Below are positions 10,180 through 19,794 of a DNA stretch of 64,000 nt, piece by piece. The translations under genes were made by a program, and so were the position numbers. The number at the start of each line of letters is the position of its first letter. Positions within the stretch are counted from its first letter, which is position 1. This DNA comes from Massilia sp. H6. Its GTDB lineage: Bacteria > Pseudomonadota > Gammaproteobacteria > Burkholderiales > Burkholderiaceae_D. Location of the stretch: the NCBI RefSeq assembly GCF_024802625.1, contig NZ_CP103371.1, positions 248,001 through 312,000 on the forward strand. The letters are read 5' to 3'. A model generated the notes under the pieces. That model searched no databases. It saw only the letters and a list, made by a program, of their open reading frames with translations, and was not told where the DNA came from.

Positions 10180-12009
10180 TTACTCCACCGTCACCGACTT
10201 TGCCAAATTACGCGGCTTGTCCACATCGGTGCCACGCGCCAGCGCTGTGTGATACGCCAACAGCTGCAGCGCGGCCACGTGCAGGATTGGCGACAAGTCG
10301 CCGTAGTGTTCCGGCAAGCGGATCACGTGCACGCCATCGCCCGAGGTGATGCGCGAGTCGACGTCGGCGAACACATACAGCTGGCCGCCGCGCGCGCGCA
10401 CTTCTTGCATGTTCGATTTCAGTTTTTCCAGCAGCGCATCGTTCGGTGCGATCGTTACCACCGGCATTTCTTCAGTCACCAGCGCCAATGGTCCATGCTT
10501 GAGCTCACCGGCCGGATAGGCTTCGGCGTGGATGTAGGAAATCTCCTTGAGCTTCAGGGCGCCTTCCAGGGCGATCGGGTAGTGCATGCCGCGCCCCAGG
10601 AACAGGGCATTTTCCTTGCGCGCGAAATCGTCGGCCCAGGCCATGATCTGCGGCTCCAGCGCCAGCACCGAGGCCAGCGCCACCGGCAAGTGGCGCATCA
10701 TGCGCAGGTGCTCGGCTTCTTCGGCGTCGCTCAGGCGGCCGTTGACCTGCGCCAGCGTCAGGGTCAGCAAAAACAGCGCGGCGAGCTGGGTCGTGAAGGC
10801 CTTGGTCGAGGCCACGCCCACTTCCACGCCGGCGCGGGTGATGTAGTTGAGCTTGCACTCGCGCACCATGGCACTGGTGGAGACGTTGCAGATAGTAAGG
10901 GTATGCGGCATGCCCATGCTGCGTGCGTGCTTGAGCGCGGCGAGGGTGTCGGCGGTTTCGCCGGACTGGGAAATCGTCACCACCAGGGTCTGCGGGTGCG
11001 GCACGCTGTCGCGGTAGCGGTATTCGCTTGCGATCTCGACGTTGACCGGGACCTTGGCGATCGATTCGATCCAGTACTTGGCGGTCAGGCCGGCGTAGTA
11101 GCTGGTGCCGCAGGCCAGGATCAGCACGCGGTCGATTTCCTTGAACACGGCATGGGCGCCGTCGCCGAACAGTTCGGGCATGATGCCGGTGACGCCTTCG
11201 AGGGTGTCGCCGATCACACGCGGCTGCTCGAAGATTTCTTTCTGCATGTAGTGGCGGTATGGGCCCAGCTCGGCGGCGCCGGTGTGGGCGTGCACGGTCT
11301 TGACTTCGCGTTCGACCGGGCGGCCGTCGACGTCGACGATCCAGTAGCGCGCCAGTTGCAGGTCGACCACGTCGCCTTCTTCCAGGTAAATGATCTGGCT
11401 GGTGGTGCCGGCCAATGCCATGGCATCCGAAGCAACGAAGTTTTCATTCTCGCCGACGCCGACGATCAGTGGCGAGCCCTGGCGGGCGGCAACGACGCGG
11501 TGCGGTTCTTCGCGCGAGAAGACGGCGATGGCATAGGCGCCGTGCAGGCGCTTGACGGCTTGCTGGACGGTCTCGAACAGGTCGCCCGTGTACATGTGGT
11601 CGACCAAGTGGGCGATCACTTCGGTATCGGTCTGGCTGGTGAAGACATAACCGAGGGCGCTCAGTTCGGCGCGCAGCTCGTCGTGGTTTTCAATGATGCC
11701 GTTGTGGACCAGGGCGATGCGGGCATTGTCTTCGGCTGGCGAAAAGTGCGGGTGGGCATTGTGCGATGCCGGCGCGCCATGGGTGGCCCAGCGGGTGTGG
11801 GCGATGCCGGTGAAGCCTTCGAGGCGTGCTTCGCGTACTTGCGATTCGAGCTCGGTCACGCGCGAGGTGCTGCGCGAGCGGGTCAGCTTGCCGTCGAGGT
11901 GCACGGCAACGCCGCACGAATCGTAACCGCGGTATTCGAGACGCTTCAAGCCCTCGATCAGGACTGGCGTGATGTTGCGCTTGGCGACTGCTCCGACGAT
12001 ACCGCACAT
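10180..12009 (-). CDS. glmS: Glutamine--fructose-6-phosphate aminotransferase (isomerizing)
   Basis: This 609-residue cytoplasmic enzyme makes glucosamine-6-phosphate from fructose-6-phosphate and glutamine, the first step to UDP-GlcNAc for peptidoglycan and LPS. The N-terminal glutaminase domain begins MCGIVGAV with nucleophile Cys2; GYDSCGVAV and HTRWATHG follow. The C-terminal half carries two SIS sugar-isomerase domains ([35 protein letters not shown]) and ends [12 protein letters not shown] as in the family. AAGAGG lies 8 bases before the start. A small hairpin (12044-12060) sits in the leader. It is divergent from an Lrp-type regulator across an operator-like array, and glmU follows just beyond that gene. 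Confidence 0.98.
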   Translation of the reverse strand: MCGIVGAVAKRNITPVLIEGLKRLEYRGYDSCGVAVHLDGKLTRSRSTSRVTELESQVREARLEGFTGIAHTRWATHGAPASHNAHPHFSPAEDNARIALVHNGIIENHDELRAELSALGYVFTSQTDTEVIAHLVDHMYTGDLFETVQQAVKRLHGAYAIAVFSREEPHRVVAARQGSPLIVGVGENENFVASDAMALAGTTSQIIYLEEGDVVDLQLARYWIVDVDGRPVEREVKTVHAHTGAAELGPYRHYMQKEIFEQPRVIGDTLEGVTGIMPELFGDGAHAVFKEIDRVLILACGTSYYAGLTAKYWIESIAKVPVNVEIASEYRYRDSVPHPQTLVVTISQSGETADTLAALKHARSMGMPHTLTICNVSTSAMVRECKLNYITRAGVEVGVASTKAFTTQLAALFLLTLTLAQVNGRLSDAEEAEHLRMMRHLPVALASVLALEPQIMAWADDFARKENALFLGRGMHYPIALEGALKLKEISYIHAEAYPAGELKHGPLALVTEEMPVVTIAPNDALLEKLKSNMQEVRARGGQLYVFADVDSRITSGDGVHVIRLPEHYGDLSPILHVAALQLLAYHTALARGTDVDKPRNLAKSVTVE

Positions 12010-12060
12010 GATGAACCTCTTTAAGAATTAGCAATAGATCCTATCGTAGAGCAACTACGA

Positions 12061-12134
12061 TGAAATATGCTTTCAGTTTCACTAACTATTTGAAATATAA
12101 TTTCACTCATGCCTGTATATGAAATATTATTTCA
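12061..12134. promoter_or_regulatory. Three-copy 15-bp palindromic operator array between glmS and an Lrp-type gene
   Basis: Three copies of a palindrome with the form TGAAATATNNTTTCA occur at 12061-12075 (TGAAATATGCTTTCA), 12091-12105 (TGAAATATAATTTCA) and 12120-12134 (TGAAATATTATTTCA). Their starts are 30 and 29 bases apart, close to three helical turns. A weaker fourth match (TTGGAAATTTCA) is at 12154-12165, just before the regulator's start codon. The array fills the divergent promoter region. Lrp/AsnC proteins bind such phased 15-bp palindromes as octamers, so autoregulation, and possibly control of glmS, is the natural inference. Confidence 0.75.
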
Positions 12135-12169
12135 CATTGAGCCGTATAACTTCTTGGAAATTTCATGCG

Positions 12170-12640
12170 ATGTCTGAGCAATTACTTCTCGACGAGCTCG
12201 ATCGTCGCATCCTGAATGCATTACAGACTGATGCATCACATACGAATGCCGAATTGGCCGAACTGGTGCATGTGTCGCCGCCAACTTGCTTGCGCCGCGT
12301 CAAACAGCTTACCGACAATGGTGTTATCGAGCGGCAAGTAGCGATCGTGTCCCCAGACCGGCTTGGTCCGCGCCTCACCGCCATTGTCGAGATCACGCTC
12401 GACGTGCAGGCAGCCGAACGCATGGACGAATTTGAGCGCCTGGTGGGGCTGGAGAGCGCCGCGCTGCAGTGCTACCGCGTCACGCCAGGACCGGACTTTG
12501 TGCTGGTGGTGCAAGTGGCCGACATGCCGGCCTACCACGCGCTGGCCCACCGCCTGTTCACGGCGCATGCCAACGTGCGCAACGTCAAAGCGTATTTTTC
12601 TACCCACCGCAGCAAGTTCGACACCCGCATCGCCGTGTGA
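12170..12640 (+). CDS. Lrp/AsnC-family transcriptional regulator
   Basis: The protein is 156 residues from ATG 12170 (MSEQLLLDELDRRIL); the frame is open to 12119, but that part overlaps the operator array and is not family-like. The N-terminal helix-turn-helix reads HTNAELAELVHVSPPTCLRRVKQL, followed by the RAM ligand-binding domain with PGPDFVLVVQVADMPAYHALA. These proteins sense amino acids and wrap DNA as octamers. The phased palindromes directly upstream are probably its own binding sites. The neighbouring glmS is a candidate second target because the two share the control region. Confidence 0.92.
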   Translation: MSEQLLLDELDRRILNALQTDASHTNAELAELVHVSPPTCLRRVKQLTDNGVIERQVAIVSPDRLGPRLTAIVEITLDVQAAERMDEFERLVGLESAALQCYRVTPGPDFVLVVQVADMPAYHALAHRLFTAHANVRNVKAYFSTHRSKFDTRIAV

Positions 12641-12688
12641 GCGGCGCAGGCGCATTGTGGATAAGCCTGTGGAAACAGTGCGGTAAAA

Positions 12689-12729
12689 CCACGGGATAAG
12701 CAGGGTACAAGCCTGTGTTTATCCTGTGG
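12689..12729. terminator. Bidirectional hairpin between convergent lrp-type gene and glmU
   Basis: The 112 bases between the convergent genes hold an imperfect inverted repeat: CCAC, GGATAA and CAGG on the left pair with CCTG, TTATCC and GTGG on the right around a 7-base loop. T-rich tails are short (GGTTTTA on the minus strand). It is likely a shared terminator. A DnaA-box-like TGTGGATAA occurs just before it at 12656-12664. Confidence 0.5.
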
Positions 12730-12752
12730 CCTTGCTGTGGAAAGTAGGTGAA

Positions 12753-14129
12753 TTATTTCTTGGCCTTGACCGGACGGGTCCAGTTTTCTATGGTCATTTG
12801 CTTGGGACGCGAGATGGTCAGCTTGCCGGCTGGCGCATTCTTGGTAAGCGTGGTGCCCGCACCCAGGGTTGCGCCCTTGCCGACGGTCACTGGCGCCACC
12901 AGCTGGCTGTCGCTGCCGATGAAGGCATCGTCTTCGATCACGGTACGGAACTTGTTGGCGCCGTCGTAATTGCAGGTAATGGTGCCGGCACCGATATTGA
13001 CGCGCGAGCCAATCGTTGCGTCGCCGACATAGGCCAGGTGGTTGGCCTTGCTATGCGCAGCCACCGTGCTGTTCTTGATCTCGACGAAATTACCCACATG
13101 AACGTCCTGGCCCAGCTCGGTACCGGGACGCAGGCGCGCATACGGGCCGATCTGCGACTGCTCGCCCACCACTGCCTGTTCGATGTGGCAGAACGGCTTG
13201 ATCTGCGCGCCGGCGCCAATGTTGGCGTTGACCAGCACGCAGTGAGGACCGACGGTGACGCCGTCGGCCAGCTCGACCCGGCCTTCAAACACGCAACCGA
13301 CGTCGATCGTGACATCGCGGCCGCAGATCAGTTCGCCGCGCACATCGATGCGGGCCGGATCCATCAGCGTCACGCCCTGCTCGAGCAGCGTATTGGCAAT
13401 GTTGAGCTGGTGGCGCCGCTCGAGTTCGGCCAACTGCACCTTGCTATTGACGCCGGCTACTTCCCATTCGGCCGAGGGATGGGCCGATACCACCGGCACC
13501 CCGTCTGCCACGGCCTGGGCCACGATGTCGGTAAGGTAATACTCGCCCTGCGCATTGTTGTTCGACAACGCGGCCAGCCATCGCTTGAGGTGAGGCGTCG
13601 GAACCACCATGATGCCGCTGTTGATCTCGCGAATCGCACGCTCGGCCGGGCTGGCGTCTTTTTCTTCGACGATGCGCACGATGCTGCCATTCTCGCGCAC
13701 GATGCGGCCCAGCCCGAACGGATTGGCCTGCTCGACGGTCAGGATGGCGAGCTTGTCGCTGCCGGCGGCCTCGACCAGTCTGGCGAGCGAGGCGGCGGTG
13801 GTCAGCGGTACGTCGCCGTACAGCACCAGGGTCGGCACGTTTTCATCGAGCTGCGGCACCGCCTGCATCACGGCGTGGCCGGTACCGAGCTGCGGCTGCT
13901 GGAGGGCGGTATCGATCGCCGCACCGGTGTCCTGCGCGAGCTGGCCAACCATTTCCGGCACCGCTGCGCCCCCGTGTCCGTAAATCACGCATAATTTACT
14001 GAGCGATAAAGTTCTCGCAGTATCAATTACATGTCGCAACAGCGGCTTCCCCGCCAACGGATGCAAGACTTTTGGCAGCGCAGACTGCATGCGCTTTCCC
14101 ATGCCAGCGGCGAGGATCACTACGTTCAT
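12753..14129 (-). CDS. glmU: Bifunctional N-acetylglucosamine-1-phosphate uridylyltransferase/glucosamine-1-phosphate acetyltransferase
   Basis: This 458-residue enzyme performs the last two steps to UDP-GlcNAc: acetylation of glucosamine-1-phosphate, then uridylyl transfer. The N-terminal pyrophosphorylase motif is [20 protein letters not shown], with YGDVPLT further on. The C-terminal left-handed beta-helix shows hexapeptide repeats ([33 protein letters not shown]). Its length matches the family. It lies two genes from glmS, the first enzyme of the same pathway, and is convergent with the intervening regulator. A lipoprotein gene is divergently transcribed 25 bases upstream of its start. 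Confidence 0.98.
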   Translation of the reverse strand: MNVVILAAGMGKRMQSALPKVLHPLAGKPLLRHVIDTARTLSLSKLCVIYGHGGAAVPEMVGQLAQDTGAAIDTALQQPQLGTGHAVMQAVPQLDENVPTLVLYGDVPLTTAASLARLVEAAGSDKLAILTVEQANPFGLGRIVRENGSIVRIVEEKDASPAERAIREINSGIMVVPTPHLKRWLAALSNNNAQGEYYLTDIVAQAVADGVPVVSAHPSAEWEVAGVNSKVQLAELERRHQLNIANTLLEQGVTLMDPARIDVRGELICGRDVTIDVGCVFEGRVELADGVTVGPHCVLVNANIGAGAQIKPFCHIEQAVVGEQSQIGPYARLRPGTELGQDVHVGNFVEIKNSTVAAHSKANHLAYVGDATIGSRVNIGAGTITCNYDGANKFRTVIEDDAFIGSDSQLVAPVTVGKGATLGAGTTLTKNAPAGKLTISRPKQMTIENWTRPVKAKK

Positions 14130-14154
14130 AAGCCGTTCTCAAAAAGTTGATAAT

Positions 14155-15048
14155 ATGAAAAATTTTAACACGCCAGACAATGTGTTCCGGCGCACGGTTG
14201 CGCTCTGCATGTTCGCCCTGCTTGCTTTGCTAGCAGGTTGCAGCTCGGTCAAGTTCACCTACAACCAGGGCGATACCTTGCTGTATTGGTGGATGAATTC
14301 CTATGCCGACCTCGAAGGCAAGCAAGCCGACATCACCAAACGCGACATCGATACGCTGTTCAAATGGCACCGCCAGACCCAGTTGCGCGACTACGCGGCC
14401 CTGCTTGGCGGCTTCCAGCGCCAACTCGCGGCCAATCCGACCCAGGCCGACCTGACCCAGGCTTACCGCGATATTCGCCTGCGCGGCGAACGCTTGAGCA
14501 CGCGCGCCGTGCCGGAAATCACGACCCTTGCACTGTCGATCAAACCGGAACAAATTGCCAACATCGAACGCAAGTTCAAGTCGAAAAACGACGATTACCG
14601 TAAGAAATTTATGGAAGGCAGCACTGAAAAACGCCAGCGCGCCCGATTCAAGAAGTCGATGGAACAGTTCGACCTGTGGTTCGGCAATTTCAGCAGTGAA
14701 CAAGAAGCCATCCTGCGCCGCGCCTCCGACGCGAGAGCGCTCGACAACGAAGGCTGGCTGGAAGAACGGATGTGGCGCCAGCGTCGTATCCTGGCCGTGC
14801 TGCGCAAAATCCAGCAAGAAAAACTCAACCGCGAACAGGCCACGGTCCAGATCCAGGCCATGCAGCGCGAGCTATTCGCCCGCATGGATTCGCCGGAGCG
14901 CAAGGCTTTCTATGACGCCAACATGGACCAGACCACCAAGTACATCCTGACCGCGATCCGCATCGCGACCCCGGCGCAAAAGAAACACGCGCACGAGCGC
15001 ATGCAGGGCTGGATCACGGATTTCGAAGCACTCGCGACAGGTAAATAA
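14155..15048 (+). CDS. DUF6279-like lipoprotein
   Basis: The protein is 297 residues from ATG 14155; the frame is open further upstream inside glmU, but this start gives a proper lipoprotein signal peptide ending LLALLAGC with the lipid-modified Cys. The mature part opens SSVKFTYNQGDTLLYWWMNSYADL, a pattern I associate with DUF6279 proteins of Beta- and Gammaproteobacteria. The rest is charged and helical, probably coiled-coil rich. It should be anchored in the envelope; no function is known. rsmD follows 76 bases downstream. Confidence 0.82.
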   Translation: MKNFNTPDNVFRRTVALCMFALLALLAGCSSVKFTYNQGDTLLYWWMNSYADLEGKQADITKRDIDTLFKWHRQTQLRDYAALLGGFQRQLAANPTQADLTQAYRDIRLRGERLSTRAVPEITTLALSIKPEQIANIERKFKSKNDDYRKKFMEGSTEKRQRARFKKSMEQFDLWFGNFSSEQEAILRRASDARALDNEGWLEERMWRQRRILAVLRKIQQEKLNREQATVQIQAMQRELFARMDSPERKAFYDANMDQTTKYILTAIRIATPAQKKHAHERMQGWITDFEALATGK

Positions 15049-15124
15049 ACCGGCTATCGATGCGCGCGCCAGCCGGGCAGGGCGCGCGCAGATCGGCGTC
15101 AACGCCCATGCTATAGTGCCGCCC

Positions 15125-15757
15125 ATGCAAAAAAAGCCAGTCAAATCCAAGGCCCACGGCACGCCCCGCCTGGCGCCACGCCAGGTGCGCATCATCGGCG
15201 GTTCCTGGAAACGCGTCCTGCTCCCAGTCCTCGAGGCCGAAGGCCTGCGCCCCACCCCGGATCGTGTCCGCGAGACCGTGTTCAACTGGCTCAACCACCA
15301 GCTTGGCGGCGACTGGGAACAAGCTGCCGTGCTCGACTTGTTTGCCGGTTCCGGCGCGCTCGGATTCGAAGCGGCCAGCCGCGGCGCGGCCTCGGTAACC
15401 ATGGTCGACAACCATGGCCCGGCGGCGCGCCAGCTGGAAGACAACCGCGACAAGCTCAAGGCCGCCAACGTGCGGGTGCTGCGCGCCGATGCGCTGGCAC
15501 TGGTGGCCGACCTGGCGGCCCGCAGCCAGCGCTTCGACGTGATCTTTCTGGATCCTCCCTACCAGCTCGGCCTGCTCAGCCAGGTCTTGCCGCTATGCCC
15601 GGCCATCCTGAACGAGGGCGGCCTGGTGTATGCGGAAACCGGCGAACCTTTGCCGCAAGAAGGCGAGGCCATCCCCGACTGGCTGGCCGGCTGGGACATC
15701 ATTCGCGCCGACAAGGCTGGCATGGTCTACTATTATTTGCTCAAACCGAGCAGCTGA
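15125..15757 (+). CDS. rsmD: 16S rRNA (guanine(966)-N(2))-methyltransferase
   Basis: This 210-residue SAM-dependent methyltransferase modifies G966 of 16S rRNA during 30S assembly. The family opening RIIGGSWKRVLLPV is followed by the SAM-binding motif VLDLFAGSGALGFEAASRGA and the catalytic DPPY in DVIFLDPPYQLGLL. I chose ATG 15125 (MQKKPVKSK); a GTG at 15116 is possible. coaD follows on the same strand, an rsmD-coaD order common in bacteria. Confidence 0.95.
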   Translation: MQKKPVKSKAHGTPRLAPRQVRIIGGSWKRVLLPVLEAEGLRPTPDRVRETVFNWLNHQLGGDWEQAAVLDLFAGSGALGFEAASRGAASVTMVDNHGPAARQLEDNRDKLKAANVRVLRADALALVADLAARSQRFDVIFLDPPYQLGLLSQVLPLCPAILNEGGLVYAETGEPLPQEGEAIPDWLAGWDIIRADKAGMVYYYLLKPSS

Positions 15758-15792
15758 AAACCGCACCAGCACAGTGCCTGGGGCTGGCGTAG

Positions 15793-16675
<883 letters not shown>

Positions 16676-16680
16676 TCCCC

Positions 16681-16706
16681 GCCGGCTGCTCAGCCGGCTT
16701 TTTTTT
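16681..16706 (+). terminator. Rho-independent terminator after the coaD-ferredoxin unit
   Basis: The 7-bp stem GCCGGCT/AGCCGGC with loop GCTC is followed by eight T residues. It starts 5 bases after the ferredoxin stop codon. Confidence 0.92.
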
Positions 16707-16779
16707 GCCCGTTCCGGTGTCACCGCTTGTGTGCGAACACGCGCATATCGCGCTGTAGCCGCGTGCTATCCTGATTTTC

Positions 16780-17331
16780 ATGGAGTCGCCACACGAATCC
16801 CAGGAAGCCGTTCCCGCCGCCTTGCACGAACACCTCGGCACGGTAACCGACTTCTATGCCCGCCATGAAGCCGAAGCCACCCGTGGCCAACGCCTGTTCG
16901 AGAAGATCAGCCTGTTCCTCGGCACGCCTGCCTATGTCAGCGCCAACCTGATCGGCGCCGTCGCCTGGATAGGATGGAATATCGCGGCGCCCGAATACGG
17001 ATGGATCCAGTGGGATGAACCACCTTTCTTCTGGCTGCAGGGTTTCATTGCCCTGAACGCCTTCCTGATCTCGACTGCCGTGCTGATTCGCCAGAACCGC
17101 ATGTCGGCCCTCGCCAGCCAGCACGCCCACCTCGATTTGCAGGTCAATTTGCTGGCAGAAGAAAAGAGCAGCAAGATCATTGCCATGCTCGAAGAGCTGC
17201 GCCGCGACTTGCCGAACGTCCGCAACAAGGTCGATGACGAAGCGGCGGAGCTGGCTACGCCAACCGATACCGAAGCGGTCTTGAGCATCATCAAGGACTC
17301 ATCCGAGAGCCTTCACTGCGAACGCACCTGA
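16780..17331 (+). CDS. DUF1003 membrane protein
   Basis: This 183-residue protein has two transmembrane segments (about residues 50-70 and 85-105) joined by a short loop. They are followed by the DUF1003 signature VLIRQNRMSALASQHAHLDLQVNLLAEEKSSKI, with the long amphipathic tail of the family. It is predicted to lie in the inner membrane; the function of the family is unknown. It stands alone between a terminator and an AT-rich stretch. Confidence 0.85.
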   Translation: MESPHESQEAVPAALHEHLGTVTDFYARHEAEATRGQRLFEKISLFLGTPAYVSANLIGAVAWIGWNIAAPEYGWIQWDEPPFFWLQGFIALNAFLISTAVLIRQNRMSALASQHAHLDLQVNLLAEEKSSKIIAMLEELRRDLPNVRNKVDDEAAELATPTDTEAVLSIIKDSSESLHCERT

Positions 17332-17753
17332 TTTGCTGCACCCATACTTGAACGGCATGGTGCCGTCATCGGCCATCGTTTGCACGAATTAATACCACAA
17401 GTGAATATCATGTATGGAGATAATGTGAACTGTATGTAATATGCGTGAATGCCCTGCTACTATCGATATTTGTAGCGCAACTTCTATCTTCTTGTCCACA
17501 CTCCGATTGACTCTCTAAAAATTCAACCATTCGATTAACTTCTCTTTTTTTCCACGAATATCACTCAAAATTGATTCAACATACGATAACTCTTGCATTC
17601 GTGCCTGCACCATACAAGGCCCATCAAACCGAATAATTTGATACTTCGTGAACTTTGTTAAATACAATGCGCGAGCAAAATGATGCTAACGCATGGTCAC
17701 GCCCATACCAGTAAGTATTGGTGTTTAAAGCGGAAATTGAAAACTGCGGACGT
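17332..17753. other. AT-rich intergenic stretch, no gene seen
   Basis: About 420 bases of visibly lower GC content than the surroundings, with scattered AT-rich motifs. I see no reading frame with coding character, no tRNA fold and no inverted repeat beyond the terminator at its right edge. Confidence 0.6.
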
Positions 17754-17785
17754 AAAAAAACGCGGCGTCCAGATCGGAGGCCGCG
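17754..17785 (-). terminator. Rho-independent terminator for the small membrane protein gene
   Basis: On the minus strand the stem CGCGGC/GCCGCG (17780-17785 and 17761-17766), with a 13-base loop, is followed directly by seven T residues (complement of 17754-17760). It lies 20 bases after the stop of the gene at 17806-18021 and supports that gene being real. Confidence 0.8.
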
Positions 17786-17805
17786 TCAAACGGAAAGAGG
17801 TGCAA

Positions 17806-18021
17806 TCAAGGGCGCTTGGCCAGGATCTTCGCAGAGCGAGGGCGCAAGGCCAGCATGGCGGCGCGGCCCATGCCCACCAGCAGCGGTCGGAAGAACATGG
17901 CCGTGCCGCCGAGCAGCGCCAGCCCTGCGGCGCTGCGCACGATCTGGCCCACCGGCAAGGTGGTCATGGTGGCGGCAACGCTAGCACTGGCGTTCTGGAT
18001 CAGGATCAGCATGGTAGACAT
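17806..18021 (-). CDS. Small hydrophobic protein of unknown function
   Basis: This 71-residue protein starts MSTMLILIQNASASVAATM, with a hydrophobic centre (IVRSAAGLALLGGTAMFFRPLLVGMGRAAML) that could form one or two membrane helices, and a basic C-terminus (RPRSAKILAKRP). It is followed immediately by its own intrinsic terminator and is divergent from a LysR regulator gene. I do not recognise a family. Coding is supported by composition and the terminator rather than by any motif. Confidence 0.6.
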   Translation of the reverse strand: MSTMLILIQNASASVAATMTTLPVGQIVRSAAGLALLGGTAMFFRPLLVGMGRAAMLALRPRSAKILAKRP

Positions 18022-18143
18022 GCACGCAATATAGTGCGTTGCAACATATAAATCTAATTCCGTTCACTGATGACGCTTATCCATTCTGTGAATAGTTGAG
18101 GTACACTTGCTGGCACTTTCTGCATTGCTATTTCTACGTCCCC

Positions 18144-19100
18144 ATGAGCTTTCTCACGCTTGACCTGAACTTGCTGCGCGTCTTCGATGCAGTGATGACC
18201 GAGCAAAACCTCACCCGCGCGGCCGGTCATCTGGCCATGACCCAACCTGCCGTCTCGAATGCAATCAAGCGCCTGCGCGAAAGCCTTGGCGATGAACTCT
18301 TGATCCGCACTGCCTATGGCGTCAAGCCGACGCCGCGTGCCGAAGCGCTGTGGCCGGCGGTGCGCCAGGCACTGGTGGCGCTGGAGGCGGCCGTGATGCC
18401 GGAAACCTTCGATGTCTCCAAGGCGCAGGCCACCTTCCGCATGGCCATGGCCGATGCCACTGCCGCGCTGTGGCTGCCTTCGCTGATGCGCTCGATTGAA
18501 AGCGAAGCGCCAGGCGTGAACATTCGCATGGTGCCGCTGACCACGCGCGAACCGCGACCGATGCTGCTGCGCGGCGATATCGATCTGGCGGTGGGGTTCT
18601 TTCCTGGGGTGGCGGCGCAGTTGTCCTACGAGACCGGTTCGCCGATCCGCCACGAGCGCCTGTATTCCGGGGTGTATGTGTCGGTGATGCGCAAGGACCA
18701 CCCGCTGGCCAAGGTCAAGCTCGACCTCGATACCTATTGCAAGGCGAATCACCTGCTGGTGAGTTTTTCAGGCCGGGCGCATGGGCTGGTCGACGAGGCG
18801 CTGGCGCAGATCGGCCGCGAACGCCGCATTTTGCTCACGGTGAACCAGTTCTTTACGGCCGGGCGGGTGGTGGCGAACTCGGACCTGATCACGGTTTTGC
18901 CGAAACACCTGATCGCCTCGACCGGCTCGACCGATGCACTGATCTGGCGCGAGCTGCCGTTCCAGCTGCCGGCGGTACACCTCGACATGCTGTGGCATGA
19001 GCGCGATAGCCGCAGCCATGCGCACCGCTGGCTGCGTACCAACCTGGAAAACCTGGCAGAGACGGCGGCTCCAAAGTCGGGCGCGCGCAACCTGGACTGA
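18144..19100 (+). CDS. LysR-family transcriptional regulator
   Basis: The protein is 318 residues from ATG 18144 (MSFLTLDLNLLRVFDAVM). The N-terminal winged helix reads QNLTRAAGHLAMTQPAVSNAIKRLRESLGDELLIRT, the classic LysR pattern. A periplasmic-binding-protein-like effector domain fills the rest. The opening LDLNLLRVFDAV resembles the NodD/PcpR-type branch. Its neighbours are a divergent small membrane protein and a convergent Lrp-type gene; neither reveals its target. Confidence 0.93.
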   Translation: MSFLTLDLNLLRVFDAVMTEQNLTRAAGHLAMTQPAVSNAIKRLRESLGDELLIRTAYGVKPTPRAEALWPAVRQALVALEAAVMPETFDVSKAQATFRMAMADATAALWLPSLMRSIESEAPGVNIRMVPLTTREPRPMLLRGDIDLAVGFFPGVAAQLSYETGSPIRHERLYSGVYVSVMRKDHPLAKVKLDLDTYCKANHLLVSFSGRAHGLVDEALAQIGRERRILLTVNQFFTAGRVVANSDLITVLPKHLIASTGSTDALIWRELPFQLPAVHLDMLWHERDSRSHAHRWLRTNLENLAETAAPKSGARNLD

Positions 19101-19119
19101 CCAATCGCTGCCGGAGACG

Positions 19120-19575
19120 TTACCGGATCGGCAGCTTGGTGGTGTTCTTGACTTCTTCCATCACGGCATAGGTGTGCGTCTCGCGCACGCCTTTTTGCAA
19201 GAGTGTCTTGCCCAGGAATTCGCGGTAGGCCGCCATGTCTTTCACACGCGCCTTTACCAGGTAATCGAAGCCGCCCGCCACCATGTGGCATTCCAGCACT
19301 TCTGGAATCATCTGCACGCTTTGCTTGAAAGCGTCGAACACTTCGGGCGTGGTGCGATCCAATACTACTTCAATGAATACCAGCAGCGAGACGTCCAGCA
19401 GCTGTGGATTGAGCTGGGCTGTATAGCCCATGATATAGCCTGTTTCGTGGAGCTTGCGCACGCGCTCCAGGCAAGCGGCAGGAGACAGGTTGACCCGGGC
19501 AGCGAGCTCGACGTTGCTGATGCGTCCGTCGTTTTGCAGCTCCGCCAGAATTTTCTTGCTGATCTTGTCGAGCAT
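19120..19575 (-). CDS. Lrp-family regulator, probable regulator of putA
   Basis: The protein is 151 residues from ATG 19575 (MLDKISKKIL). I chose this start because AGGAG lies 6 bases upstream; the longer frame to 19623 would leave no room for the ribosome site. The helix-turn-helix is RISNVELAARVNLSPAACLERVRKL, and the RAM domain contains VLECHMVAGGFDYLVKARVKDMAAY. It closely resembles Lrp proteins that activate proline catabolism in bacteria whose PutA lacks a DNA-binding domain. The divergent partner here is exactly such a putA. Its own start region abuts a 23-bp palindrome. Confidence 0.93.
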   Translation of the reverse strand: MLDKISKKILAELQNDGRISNVELAARVNLSPAACLERVRKLHETGYIMGYTAQLNPQLLDVSLLVFIEVVLDRTTPEVFDAFKQSVQMIPEVLECHMVAGGFDYLVKARVKDMAAYREFLGKTLLQKGVRETHTYAVMEEVKNTTKLPIR

Positions 19576-19601
19576 GGTCATCTCCTGCCATGTAAATATT
19601 A

Positions 19602-19624
19602 TTTGGTCAGATTGTCTCACCAAA
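19602..19624. promoter_or_regulatory. 23-bp palindromic operator between the Lrp-type gene and putA
   Basis: The site has the form TTTGGT-N-AGA-N3-TCT-N-ACCAAA, symmetric at 18 of 18 paired positions outside the spacer bases. It lies 27 bases upstream of the regulator start and 171 bases upstream of putA. It is a strong candidate for the binding site of the adjacent Lrp-type regulator. Confidence 0.75.
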
Positions 19625-19705
19625 AACTATCTATTGCTAGTACGCCGCAAAAACAGAATTAATCCAGAAGATTTCCTTCTACAATCGTTCATTCCATCGA
19701 ATTCC

Positions 19706-19759
19706 GGAACGCGCCGGCTGCCTGCCTGGCAGTGCGGCGTTTTTTGCTGCGCGCGTTCC
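19706..19759 (+). promoter_or_regulatory. Nested terminator-like hairpin in the putA leader
   Basis: In the untranslated region before putA, an inner imperfect stem (19712-19722 with 19728-19739, loop TGCCT) is followed by six T residues at 19740-19745, the form of an intrinsic terminator in the putA direction. It is enclosed by a second perfect 8-bp inverted repeat, GGAACGCG (19706-19713) with CGCGTTCC (19752-19759). No plus-strand gene ends upstream that would need this terminator. Transcription attenuation of putA, or a short leader RNA, is therefore possible. Confidence 0.5.
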
Positions 19760-19794
19760 CTGGACCACCCTGTTTCCCTTTTTGAAGACTCGTC

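Noticed and set aside
9604..12024. An open frame of about 800 codons on the plus strand across glmS
   Set aside because: It is antisense to glmS; the translation is low-complexity and rich in His, Gln, Asp and Val, typical of a shadow frame in GC-rich DNA. glmS on the other strand is unmistakable.
12010..12060. glmS ribozyme in the glmS leader
   Set aside because: The leader is only about 50 bases to the operator array and shows one small hairpin, not the ribozyme fold; the ribozyme belongs to Gram-positive lineages.
18022..18143. Inverted repeat TTCAC...GTGAA upstream of the LysR gene as its operator
   Set aside because: The arms are only 5 bp and far apart; this is too weak to claim in AT-rich DNA.
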